From Bacillota bacterium (GTDB taxonomy: Bacteria > Bacillota_I > Bacilli_A > Erysipelotrichales > Erysipelotrichaceae), in assembly GCA_023388995.1 (NCBI GenBank), contig JAEWFD010000004.1:72444-136443 (forward strand): DNA of 64,000 nt. Reading direction: 5' to 3'. A program made the translations under genes and the position numbers. A model generated the notes under the pieces. The model was not told the DNA's origin. It saw nothing but the letters and a program-made list of their open reading frames with translations, and searched no databases. Each line of letters begins with the position of its first letter. Positions within the stretch are counted from its first letter, which is position 1. Positions 15,388 through 23,747 of the stretch are shown here, one piece after another.

Positions 15388-16506
15388 ATGAAGAAAGCTC
15401 TTTATCTAGTATTAACAATTTTGCTGCTGGTTGGCTGCAGTACCACCAGCCCAAATAAAAACAATGTTTCTGCTAAATTTTCTGCTGTATTTACAGCCGA
15501 AGGATGGTTTGACACATTCGTTGAATTTACTGCATATGTATCAAAAACCGATGAATTTAATACCTACAGCGACCTGCTGCGTAAAGATTTTACGTATTAT
15601 CATCAGTTATTCGATAAATACAATAGCTATGACGGCGTAAACAACATTAAAACCATTAATGACAATGCGGGCATTGCTCCTGTCAAAGTAGATGCTGACA
15701 TGATTGAGATGCTGCAGCTGGCAAAGGAATGGTACGATATTTCCGAAGGGTATTTCGACATTACCTTAGGTGCTGTCTTAAATGTATGGCATGAATATCG
15801 GGAAGAAGGTATCTTGCTGAATGCCCAGGGAAAAGATGGTTTGGTACCTTCGCAGGAAGAACTGGACAAAGCTAAGCAATGTGTCGGCTGGGAATTCGTT
15901 GAAATTGATGAAGCAAACAGCACCGTCTATTTGAATAACAGCTGCTCATCTCTGGATGTCGGCGGAATTGCCAAAGGCTTCTCAGTGGAGCGGGTAGCAC
16001 GTAACTTGGAAGAGCATGGTTTAAAGGCAGGAATTGTAAACGGAGGCGGGAATATTCGAATTATCGGAACAAAGCCAAACGGTGAAGCATGGTCCGTCGG
16101 CATTCAAAATCCGGACAAAGATCTCAATGCTCCAAGCTTGGATTCCACCTTGCATAAGGAATCGATGTCAATGGTTACCAGCGGCGATTATCAACGCTAT
16201 TATACAGTTGGTGATACCATTTACCACCATATTATTGATCCTAAAACATTGCAGCCAGGCAGACGCTATCGTGCAGCTTCCATCGTCGTAAAAGACTCGG
16301 GGCTGGCTGACATCATGTCAAAAATTGCCTTCTTGCTGCCTTATGAAGAAGCAAAGAAGATCATTGAAGAACATGGCGGCAATGCCATTTGGCTTGTCGA
16401 GGAAAAAGATGCCTTCGATGCTGAATATTCTGAAGTAATTGATGGCATTTATATTGCGGTAACCGAAGGACTTGTTGACCACATGAGAATCATGAAGCGC
16501 AAATAG
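15388..16506 (+). CDS. apbE: FAD:protein FMN transferase (ApbE), lipoprotein
   Basis: 372 aa. An N-terminal lipoprotein signal MKKALYLVLTILLLVGC with the lipobox cysteine at residue 17 places it outside the membrane. ApbE features follow: the SEGYFDITLGAV segment, SLDVGGIAKGFSVERVA, and the NGGGNIRIIG nucleotide loop; HHIIDPKT near the C-terminal part is the metal-site region. The enzyme moves FMN from FAD to a Thr/Ser of flavoproteins. Targets are present in this window: RnfG and RnfD. The start at 15388 is preferred over a GTG at 15379 because it gives the clean signal peptide. Confidence 0.93.
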   Translation: MKKALYLVLTILLLVGCSTTSPNKNNVSAKFSAVFTAEGWFDTFVEFTAYVSKTDEFNTYSDLLRKDFTYYHQLFDKYNSYDGVNNIKTINDNAGIAPVKVDADMIEMLQLAKEWYDISEGYFDITLGAVLNVWHEYREEGILLNAQGKDGLVPSQEELDKAKQCVGWEFVEIDEANSTVYLNNSCSSLDVGGIAKGFSVERVARNLEEHGLKAGIVNGGGNIRIIGTKPNGEAWSVGIQNPDKDLNAPSLDSTLHKESMSMVTSGDYQRYYTVGDTIYHHIIDPKTLQPGRRYRAASIVVKDSGLADIMSKIAFLLPYEEAKKIIEEHGGNAIWLVEEKDAFDAEYSEVIDGIYIAVTEGLVDHMRIMKRK

Positions 16507-16512
16507 CTTAAG

Positions 16513-16547
16513 AAAACTGGATGGTGAAAAATCATCTAGTTTTTTTT
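16513..16547 (+). terminator. Intrinsic terminator of apbE
   Basis: AAAACTGGATG / CATCTAGTTTT (11-bp stem with one G-U) followed by a run of eight T. Confidence 0.9.
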
Positions 16548-16596
16548 GTAAAAATTCGATTTAAAATTAACCACTTTTATTTTTTATGCTTAATTA

Positions 16597-16625
16597 TTGC
16601 ATAAAAAATAAAGCCGTGTTATAAT
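16597..16625 (+). promoter_or_regulatory. Promoter of the ATPase/RloB-like module
   Basis: TTGCAT (16597-16602), 17 nt, TATAAT (16620-16625), 30 nt before the start codon. Confidence 0.75.
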
Positions 16626-16655
16626 CCAATGACTAGAACCTGGAGGTTACTTATC

Positions 16656-17912
16656 ATGATTATTGAAGTAAGAGTAAAAAATAGTTATGTCTTTACAAAT
16701 GCTGTAACTTTGAAACTAAAAGCTGATATGCGACAAAAAAAATTTGGCTTTAACATCTTTTCCTATGAAAATATCAATATTTTGAAATCACTTGGTGTAT
16801 ATGGTCCAAATAATGTTGGTAAGACCAGCTTACTGAAATCAATTCGTAACATTAGAGATGTTATTCTAAATAAGAAAAGTCAAATGAATCACAATATTTT
16901 TACAGGAAGCCCTATTGTGGAACTTGGTATATCGTTCCTCGAAATGGAAAATATTATCTCATATGATTTTAAGTACAATAACAAAGAAAAAGAATTTATA
17001 TATGAAAAGTTAACAAAAATTGAAAAAGATCAATATGGAAACGAAAAAGAAAAAATAATTTTATTACGTGATACTGTATTGAAAGAATATTATTTTGAAG
17101 ATAAAACAATCGAGACAATGATGAAACTAATTTCAGGAAATAATATACTAATTCACTTAATTAATGAAACAGAAAGTAGTTCCCTTAAATCTATCAAATA
17201 TACATTACTAGATTTTGCTTCAAAGATTGATTATGTTGATATGAATAATATTCCTATTCAAAAAACGATTGATTTATTGAAGAATAAAAATAATATACAA
17301 ACGAAGATTGTAAACTTTATTTTGCACGCTGATTTAGATTTGGATGATTTCAAATATAATGAAAAAGCTGACATTGAACGCAATATTAGTATTTCAAACA
17401 AGGAAACACCAGAAGAAAAAGTTTTAGATATTCCTGATCGTGTAATAGATCAAATAAGACTAACATCTGTATATAGGGGACAAGAAGTACCCAGTATTTT
17501 TTTCGATTCAACTGGCACAAAAAAAATAGTAGCCTTATCAAGCTATATAATTGAAGCATTGGAATTTGGAAAAATTTTAATCATTGATGAATTGGATAGC
17601 AGCATTCATTTTAAATTAGCTAGAGCCATTGTCGCAATGTTTAATAATGAGTTAAATAAACGTGCTCAACTTATTTTTTCGGTTCATGATATTAATCTAA
17701 TGGATTGTAAGAAGTTGATGCGAAAAGAACAAATTTGGTTTGTACATAAAGATAAAAAAGGCGTTTACTTATATTCATTATCAGATTTTACTGCATCTGA
17801 TGGCGTCCGTGATACAACTGATATTATCGAAAAATATAAAAAAGGTATTCTTGGAGCCATTCCAGAACCCCAATTAATCAATAGTTTATTGGAGATTGAA
17901 CATGGGAAATAA
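16656..17912 (+). CDS. AAA-type ATPase of a two-gene defence module (AbiLi/RloA-like)
   Basis: 418 aa from the ATG at 16656, set by GGAGGT 8 nt upstream. Walker A is GPNNVGKTS (residues about 50-58); a long insertion follows; LIIDELDSSIH is Walker B, and FSVHDINLMD resembles the D-loop/H-loop region of AAA_15/OLD-type ATPases that pair with nucleases. It overlaps the next gene by 11 nt. Strongly AT-rich compared with both flanks, consistent with acquisition. ATPase + RloB-like pairs include AbiL and related abortive-infection systems; the role against phage is inferred from this. Confidence 0.8.
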   Translation: MIIEVRVKNSYVFTNAVTLKLKADMRQKKFGFNIFSYENINILKSLGVYGPNNVGKTSLLKSIRNIRDVILNKKSQMNHNIFTGSPIVELGISFLEMENIISYDFKYNNKEKEFIYEKLTKIEKDQYGNEKEKIILLRDTVLKEYYFEDKTIETMMKLISGNNILIHLINETESSSLKSIKYTLLDFASKIDYVDMNNIPIQKTIDLLKNKNNIQTKIVNFILHADLDLDDFKYNEKADIERNISISNKETPEEKVLDIPDRVIDQIRLTSVYRGQEVPSIFFDSTGTKKIVALSSYIIEALEFGKILIIDELDSSIHFKLARAIVAMFNNELNKRAQLIFSVHDINLMDCKKLMRKEQIWFVHKDKKGVYLYSLSDFTASDGVRDTTDIIEKYKKGILGAIPEPQLINSLLEIEHGK

Positions 17913-18531
17913 ACCTGAACTACTGTCTGAAATCAAGATTTGCATAATTTGCGAGGGTTTTGAGGAGTATGAATACCTAAAACAACTAAATGATTTACAT
18001 GTATGGAATAACAAGATTGAATTTATCTTAATAAATGCGGAGTCAAATGGTAATATTCCAGCAAGATATCAAGCTGCATATATGAGCGATAATTATGATA
18101 TTGTTTTAATTTTTTGTGATACTGACGATAAGCCATATGAAAGTTACACGCTAATCAAAGAGAAAATTGATAAAATTCACGGAATTCCCAATTCCTCAAG
18201 TTCAGTAACTATATTTGCTAATCCATGTACAATGCAAATAATTTTACTTCACTTTGAATTCGTTTTACTTTCATCTCATAAAAAAGTAGATAACCAATCT
18301 GATATTAAAAGGTGCACTAATGTTGGCAGTTATGAAGCGAAAGCAAAACAGAGAAAACGTATATTTAGTCAAATAAGCGAAACCAACTATCAAGTAATGC
18401 TTACTAACATTAGTCGATTGCCTACAAATGATACTGTTCAAAACAGTACAAATTTTTTAGTCTTTTTGAATCATTTCTCGAGTCCAGATACTGATTGGCT
18501 TGATACAATAAATAATGCTATCAGTATTTGA
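17902..18531 (+). CDS. RloB-like TOPRIM-type protein (AbiLii-like)
   Basis: 209 aa, ATG at 17902 with GGAG 7 nt upstream, overlapping the ATPase gene. CIICEGFEEYEYL near the N-terminus (catalytic-type Glu) and IVLIFCDTDDKPYE near residues 72-85 (DTDD) match the TOPRIM/RloB pattern, followed by FANPCTMQIILLHF, comparable to the NPCFE.WLLLHF block of RloB. In this protein that block reads NPCTMQIILLHF, so the usual Phe-Glu pair is lost. Probably the nuclease effector of the module; AT-rich like its partner. Confidence 0.7.
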   Translation: MGNKPELLSEIKICIICEGFEEYEYLKQLNDLHVWNNKIEFILINAESNGNIPARYQAAYMSDNYDIVLIFCDTDDKPYESYTLIKEKIDKIHGIPNSSSSVTIFANPCTMQIILLHFEFVLLSSHKKVDNQSDIKRCTNVGSYEAKAKQRKRIFSQISETNYQVMLTNISRLPTNDTVQNSTNFLVFLNHFSSPDTDWLDTINNAISI

Positions 18532-18626
18532 CTTTTATTAAATAATCATAGAATACCCCTTTATCTAAATATTTTGAAAAAATATCTTAACCAGCCAATT
18601 CTATAATAACCTTTACTACCTAACAT

Positions 18627-18664
18627 AGAAAACGCTTTGCTACCAAACCTGCAAAGCGTTTTCT
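18627..18664. terminator. Bidirectional terminator
   Basis: A perfect 14-bp stem AGAAAACGCTTTGC / GCAAAGCGTTTTCT between the convergent RloB-like and antiporter genes, with T-rich arms on both strands. Confidence 0.85.
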
Positions 18665-18728
18665 ATAATCAGATAAAGGTAACAAATCAATCTTGAGAAC
18701 ATTTTAACCAGATTATACCGGTTTAAAA

Positions 18729-19898
18729 CTATCTGTTGGTCAACAATTTGGCATAAAGCATATCAATACCCCAAGCCCCAAGCGGTGCTGTAATCAAAAT
18801 AGCCAGTACCGCGATCGTTAAGACCAGATCACCGCATGCCAGCCCCATTGAAAGCGGAATTGCTCCGATTGCTGCTTGTACGGTTGCTTTAGGCAGATAA
18901 GCAACCATACAAAACAGCTTCTCTTTGGCCTCTAGGCCCGAATGGATTAAGCAAAACCACACACCGATAATTCGGAACAGCAAAGCAAACAGAATGAGCA
19001 GCACAGCTTGCAGACCTGCCTGCCATGCATACGCAAAGTTAATGGCTGCTCCTACAAGCACAAACAGCATAATTTCTCCTGCGATCCAGAGCTTGCTGTA
19101 TTTCACTGACAGCCGTTTGGCCAAAACCGGGTACTTTTTGTTAATCATGATACCCAAACTCATGACAGCTAGATATCCGGAAAACGGAACCGCCAGCTGC
19201 TCCATTGCCACAAGGCAGAATGATACTCCTAAAATTAAAATTACTTTGTTGGTATCCCGGATATGCCATTTCCGGAAAGCATGCACAAACAGCCAGCCAA
19301 TCACTATTCCGGCTATAATCCCTAATCCAATGGAAACCGGGACATCCAGGATACTGGTGAGCGAAGCAGAACCGCTGCCTACCACACTAATCGCTGCCGT
19401 GAAAACGACAATGACAAATACATCATCTACCGATGCGCCTGCCATAATCATCTGCGGAATGGCTTTTTTCGTTCCATAACCCTGTTCCATCAGATGCAGC
19501 ATCCGCGGTACAATAACGGCTGGCGACACAGCGCCAACAACTGCGCCTAAAATCAACGCTTCCATAACGGAGATCCCAAATAGCCGCGGTGCTAACAGTA
19601 CCATTCCCAGCATTTCAAAACAAGCTGGCAAAAAACACAGCAGGACTGCCGGACGACCGACGCGCTTTAAATCCTCCAAATCTAATGCCAGACCTGCTCT
19701 GGTAAGTATCAAAAGCAAAGCAAACTGCCTTAGTTCCGGTGCAATCAATAAAATCTTTTCATCCAGCATACCCAATGCATACGGCCCCAGCACCATCCCT
19801 ACGACCAGCATGCCAACAAGCTTCGGCAAATGGAGTTTCTCAAAAATAAAGCCAGCTAACAAACCAAATAAAAATACAAGTGCAAAACTGACAAACAT
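18729..19898 (-). CDS. Cation:proton antiporter under fluoride riboswitch control
   Basis: 389 aa with about 12 hydrophobic segments over its full length. The start FEKLHLPKLVGMLVVGMVLGP and the GAVVGAVSPAVIVPRM and AGASVDDVFVIVVF segments are typical of CPA-type (Kef/NhaP-like) antiporters; the Asp pair in SVDDV corresponds to the ion-binding acidic pair. There is no C-terminal TrkA domain. GGAGGG precedes the ATG. The leader contains a fluoride-type aptamer and terminator, so the protein likely helps cells cope with fluoride or the associated proton load. Cation specificity cannot be read. Confidence 0.85.
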   Translation of the reverse strand: MFVSFALVFLFGLLAGFIFEKLHLPKLVGMLVVGMVLGPYALGMLDEKILLIAPELRQFALLLILTRAGLALDLEDLKRVGRPAVLLCFLPACFEMLGMVLLAPRLFGISVMEALILGAVVGAVSPAVIVPRMLHLMEQGYGTKKAIPQMIMAGASVDDVFVIVVFTAAISVVGSGSASLTSILDVPVSIGLGIIAGIVIGWLFVHAFRKWHIRDTNKVILILGVSFCLVAMEQLAVPFSGYLAVMSLGIMINKKYPVLAKRLSVKYSKLWIAGEIMLFVLVGAAINFAYAWQAGLQAVLLILFALLFRIIGVWFCLIHSGLEAKEKLFCMVAYLPKATVQAAIGAIPLSMGLACGDLVLTIAVLAILITAPLGAWGIDMLYAKLLTNR

Positions 19899-19915
19899 AC
19901 ATACCCTCCTTACAT

Positions 19916-20000
19916 GAAAAAACGCTGATCTATCTGCTTAAAAGCAGAAGTCATCAGCGTTACGCGGTTCTGGCCAAGCCATGGGAGCACTTCATTCCCG
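19916..20000 (-). promoter_or_regulatory. Fluoride riboswitch (crcB motif) with terminator platform
   Basis: On the minus strand the leader RNA begins near 20000 with GGGAATGAAGTGCTCCC, then AACCGC and GCTGATGACTTCTGC (19944-19958). These match the conserved parts of the crcB fluoride motif, in which the 3' block is GCUGAUGaCUuCUgC-like. The same 3' block is also the left arm of a terminator: AACGCTGAT / ATCAGCGTT with an inner TCTGCTT / AAGCAGA, then TTTTTT (19917-19922). Aptamer folding and terminator are thus mutually exclusive, as expected for a switch turned on by fluoride. Confidence 0.85.
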
Positions 20001-20005
20001 TATTT

Positions 20006-20034
20006 ATTCTACTGCACAGAACCCTTGTTGTCAA
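20006..20034 (-). promoter_or_regulatory. Promoter of the riboswitch/antiporter unit
   Basis: TTGACA (20029-20034), 17 nt, TAGAAT (20006-20011) on the minus strand. The -35 abuts the murD stop codon. Confidence 0.85.
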
Positions 20035-21342
20035 TTATTTCGTTAAGTTATGCACATATTCCTTAAAGAGCCGGCCTCGTTCTTCATAATCTTTAAATTG
20101 GTCAAAACTGCTGCAGGCTGGTGAGAATACAACAACATCCCCTTTGGCTGCAACATCATAGGCAAGTTTCACCGCATCTTGCAAGGTATTTACTACATGG
20201 GTGCCTTCTTTTAACTGTTCCAGTTGCTGCTTGGTTTCCCCAAACACAATTGCCTGCTTCACGCGCTCCATCAGCGGACGCAAATCCTCAAAACCGGTAT
20301 GCTTATCCTTGCCGCCGGCAATCCAGATAATATTCTGCGCAAACGCCTGCAAGGCAATTTTGGTAGCATCCACGTTGGTGCCCTTGGAATCATTGTAGTA
20401 GGGAACTTCCTGAATCTTGGTCACAAATTCCAAGCGATGTTCCACACTGACGAACGTGCGCAGCACATCTCTGATATCAGCAATTGTTACTCCCATCAAA
20501 TAAGCCATTGCCGCCGCAACCATTGCATTTTGCAAGTTGTGCTTTCCAACCAGAGCATATTCTGCTTCCAAGAACAGGCACTCTGTTTGGAAGTACACAC
20601 CGCCATCTTTCACATAGAGATCGACATCCTGGCGCACCAATGAAAAATCAAGGATTTGGCATGGAATTGAAACAGCATATTCCATAATCGCAGGATCATC
20701 CACATTACGCAGAAAATAATCTGCTTGCGTCTGCTTTTTATAAATATTGAGCTTTGATTGATAGTATTCCTCTAAGCTAGCCATGAAATCCAAATGATCT
20801 GGCGTTAAATTCAAAATCGCCGAAACATGGGGACGAAACATTGGCATGGACAATAGCTGGAAATTAGAAAGCTCCAAAGCAATATCCCATGCCTCATGCT
20901 CATGGCCATCGACAACAGCACTCAGCGGAAGGCCGATATTTCCCGCCGCCGTTGCCTGCGGATTCTTTCTTTTCAACATCTCTGCCAGCAGTGATGTCGT
21001 TGTTGTCTTTCCGTTGGTTCCGGTAATGGCCCCATATGCAAAAGAAGGTGCATACTGATATGCCACATCAATCTCACAAACAATGCGGTTTCCCGCATCA
21101 GCCAAAGCCTTCATAAACGGACTTTGCAAATGAATTCCCGGATTCTTTACGACGAGATCATACTTGCGAATCAAATGTTCCGGATGAGATCCCGCAAACA
21201 CTTGGATTCCTGCTTGTTCCAGCTCCTTTTGCTCAGCAATTTGTTTTTGATCTGTTAAAACTACCTGCACCCCATGGTTCCGCAATAATTTGCATACTGC
21301 CACACCGCTGCGGGCAGCTCCAACTACCAATACTTCTTTCAT
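20035..21342 (-). CDS. murD: UDP-N-acetylmuramoylalanine--D-glutamate ligase
   Basis: 435 aa. N-terminal nucleotide-binding start VLVVGAARSGVAVCKLL, the ATP loop GTNGKTTTTSLL near residue 110, NLTPDHLDFM (Mur ligase His), HRLEFV and YYNDSKGTNVDATK in the C-terminal domain, all MurD hallmarks. It adds D-Glu to UDP-MurNAc-L-Ala in the cytosol. Last gene of the PBP-murE-mraY-murD operon; 1 nt separates it from mraY. No ftsW or murG follows, as they usually would; an antiporter gene does. Confidence 0.95.
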   Translation of the reverse strand: MKEVLVVGAARSGVAVCKLLRNHGVQVVLTDQKQIAEQKELEQAGIQVFAGSHPEHLIRKYDLVVKNPGIHLQSPFMKALADAGNRIVCEIDVAYQYAPSFAYGAITGTNGKTTTTSLLAEMLKRKNPQATAAGNIGLPLSAVVDGHEHEAWDIALELSNFQLLSMPMFRPHVSAILNLTPDHLDFMASLEEYYQSKLNIYKKQTQADYFLRNVDDPAIMEYAVSIPCQILDFSLVRQDVDLYVKDGGVYFQTECLFLEAEYALVGKHNLQNAMVAAAMAYLMGVTIADIRDVLRTFVSVEHRLEFVTKIQEVPYYNDSKGTNVDATKIALQAFAQNIIWIAGGKDKHTGFEDLRPLMERVKQAIVFGETKQQLEQLKEGTHVVNTLQDAVKLAYDVAAKGDVVVFSPACSSFDQFKDYEERGRLFKEYVHNLTK

Positions 21343-21343
21343 C

Positions 21344-22303
21344 TTATACCCCCATCAAAAAGCCAAGTGCGGCTAGAATCAATCCGACAAACCAAAACAG
21401 CAATACAACCTTCACTTCCGGCATGCCGCCGTAGCTGAAATGATAATGAATCGGTGAACAACGCAAGATCCGCTTTCCGGTTAATTTCACGGACAGGATT
21501 TGCAAGATCACCGAAAGGGTCTCGATCACAAAAATACCGCCGATTACAATCACACTTAACTCCTGTTTCAATACCAACCCTAAAGCTGCGATCAAGCCAC
21601 CTAATGCCAAGGCTCCCGTATCGCCCATAAAAATCTTAGCTGGAAAAAAATTATATCGCAAATACCCGATCAAAGCCGCTATGCAAGCGACGGTAAACAA
21701 GGCAATTTCATATTCCTGCTGCTGAATCGCAAAAAAGACAAATGGTGACAATGCAAGCATACTGGTACCTGCTGCAAGTCCATCCATGCCATCCGTCAAA
21801 TTGACACCATTGCTGGCACCCACAAATAAGAAAAAGACCAATACCGCATACAGAAACCCTAGCGGAATGACGATTGACGTAAAGGGAATCGCTACTTCCG
21901 TAGAGATTTGCGATTGAAACAACACATAGAATACAACTGCCAAAAACAATTGCAGCAGCAGTTTATACCGCGGAAGCAACCCTTCATTATTCTTTGTCAC
22001 AACAATAATATAATCATCTAAAAAACCAATTAAGGCATAACCCGCATAAGCCATCATCACGATCATCAATTTCAAGTTTTGCAGCAAAGCCGGGCGGAGG
22101 GCAAACATCACCGCAATCGGAACCAGCACAAAAATAATGCCGCCCATAGTCGGAGTTCCTGATTTCTTTTCCTGATTCGGCATATATCGAGATACCGTCT
22201 GTCCGTATTTCAATTTATGTAAGACAGGAATCAACATTGGTATGGCAATCAATGTGACTCCTAATGAGATTGCAAACATTTGTACAAATTGCTTAAATTC
22301 CAT
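21344..22303 (-). CDS. mraY: Phospho-N-acetylmuramoyl-pentapeptide transferase
   Basis: 319 aa, about ten membrane helices. KKSGTPTMGGI near residue 46, FLDDYI (catalytic Asp pair), NGVNLTDGMDGLAAG and FMGDTGALALGG, and the cytoplasmic HYHFSY loop are diagnostic. Forms lipid I from UDP-MurNAc-pentapeptide and undecaprenyl phosphate at the inner membrane face. GGAGG 8 nt before the ATG. Confidence 0.96.
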   Translation of the reverse strand: MEFKQFVQMFAISLGVTLIAIPMLIPVLHKLKYGQTVSRYMPNQEKKSGTPTMGGIIFVLVPIAVMFALRPALLQNLKLMIVMMAYAGYALIGFLDDYIIVVTKNNEGLLPRYKLLLQLFLAVVFYVLFQSQISTEVAIPFTSIVIPLGFLYAVLVFFLFVGASNGVNLTDGMDGLAAGTSMLALSPFVFFAIQQQEYEIALFTVACIAALIGYLRYNFFPAKIFMGDTGALALGGLIAALGLVLKQELSVIVIGGIFVIETLSVILQILSVKLTGKRILRCSPIHYHFSYGGMPEVKVVLLFWFVGLILAALGFLMGV

Positions 22304-22322
22304 TCACTTATCCTCCTCTTGC

Positions 22323-23747
22323 TTATGAATCAAGCAGTTTCAGTGCTTGCATCACAACTTGCTTATCCTGGAATGGAATCTTCTGACTGCCAATCCATTG
22401 GTAGGCTTCATTTCCTCTTCCTGCGATGACTATTATATCACCATTTCCTGCCATTTTAATAGCCCTCTCGATTGCAGTTTTACGATCTATCTCAACAAGC
22501 ACCCGCTCAAACCCTGTCAACTGGCATAAGTCATCAATAATTGCTTGCGGATCTTCCTCTCGCGGATTGTCACTCGTATAAATCAGCACATCAAAATATT
22601 GGTGCAGCAAAGCACCGATCAACGGTCTTTTTGCTTGATCCCGGTTTCCTCCTAACCCCATGACAATGCACTTGCGCTGGGCGGCGCAAGACTGGATAAA
22701 GGCCCCCAATGTCTGAAAGGCTTCTACCGTATGGGCATAATCAATTAAGACTGTGAACGGCTCGTTTATCACCACTTCAAGCCTGCCTGCCATCGGCCGC
22801 AAAGAGCTTGCCAGAATGCAAAGATCTGTAAAAGAAAAACCGAGCTGATGGAGCACTGCAATCGCAGCACTGACATTATAAATATTTACAATGGACAGCA
22901 AAGACAGCGTAATGCGCTGTGCTTGCATTTCATATGCCAATGTAAAAGACGAAGAAGCTGCCGTAGTTACCGGATTCGCGATGCGGTATTGCGCTTGATT
23001 TCTGCCAAACAAGGCAACTGGTATCGTTCCCTCTTCCAGAATCGAAAGCAGTTCCCGGTCATCCCCATTCACCAGAACATGACCCTGCGGCTTCAATTGC
23101 TGCAGCAGCTTCATTTTGCTTTCTTTGTATTGATAGAATGACGGATGATAATCCAAGTGATCATGGCCTAAATTTAAGAAGATCAGTGCATCATAATACA
23201 AAGCACTGACTCTTCCTTGCTCAATCGCATGGCTGCTGACTTCCATTACGACATATTCCACTTCTTCCGCAATGCAAGTTGCCAGAATACCGGATAATTC
23301 CAATGCAGATGGTGTGGTATTGCTGGTAGGAAGATAACGTTCCTCCAAGAAAATCCCGTCACCGCCAATCAGGCAGACCCGTTTATGCATCTTCCGCAGC
23401 AAGCTGGCAATAAAGTTCGTAACACTGCTTTTCCCGTTGGTCCCCGTCACGCCGATCATCTTCACAAATTGATGCGGGTAGCCGTAGAATGCTTCCGCCA
23501 GATGCGGCAGCACCGATTTAGTGTCCGGAACATAATACACATGATCTTCCTTGACACTGCCCAGCACGGCTGCTCCGGCACGCAGCACTGATGGAATCTC
23601 ACAATGCGAATCAAAGCGGTAGCCGACAAGAGCTACAAACAGGACACCCAAAGCAGCATCTTGGTGATGGGTTGTAATCGTATGAATCGGTGTTTCATCC
23701 GTACAAAAAACACCAACGGCTGCTAACAGATCATTCAACCGCATCAT
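22323..23747 (-). CDS. murE: UDP-MurNAc-tripeptide synthetase MurE
   Basis: 474 aa. GVTGTNGKSSVTNFIASLL (ATP loop, near residue 98), NTTPSALEL, VMEVSSHAI, NLGHDHLDYH and the specificity motif SDNPREEDP. DNPR binds the side chain of meso-diaminopimelate in known MurE enzymes, whereas L-lysine enzymes usually have DNPA, so a DAP-type cell wall is suggested. Its start overlaps the end of the upstream PBP gene by about 17 nt, implying coupling; an ATG at 23744 is equally possible. Confidence 0.92.
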   Translation of the reverse strand: MMRLNDLLAAVGVFCTDETPIHTITTHHQDAALGVLFVALVGYRFDSHCEIPSVLRAGAAVLGSVKEDHVYYVPDTKSVLPHLAEAFYGYPHQFVKMIGVTGTNGKSSVTNFIASLLRKMHKRVCLIGGDGIFLEERYLPTSNTTPSALELSGILATCIAEEVEYVVMEVSSHAIEQGRVSALYYDALIFLNLGHDHLDYHPSFYQYKESKMKLLQQLKPQGHVLVNGDDRELLSILEEGTIPVALFGRNQAQYRIANPVTTAASSSFTLAYEMQAQRITLSLLSIVNIYNVSAAIAVLHQLGFSFTDLCILASSLRPMAGRLEVVINEPFTVLIDYAHTVEAFQTLGAFIQSCAAQRKCIVMGLGGNRDQAKRPLIGALLHQYFDVLIYTSDNPREEDPQAIIDDLCQLTGFERVLVEIDRKTAIERAIKMAGNGDIIVIAGRGNEAYQWIGSQKIPFQDKQVVMQALKLLDS

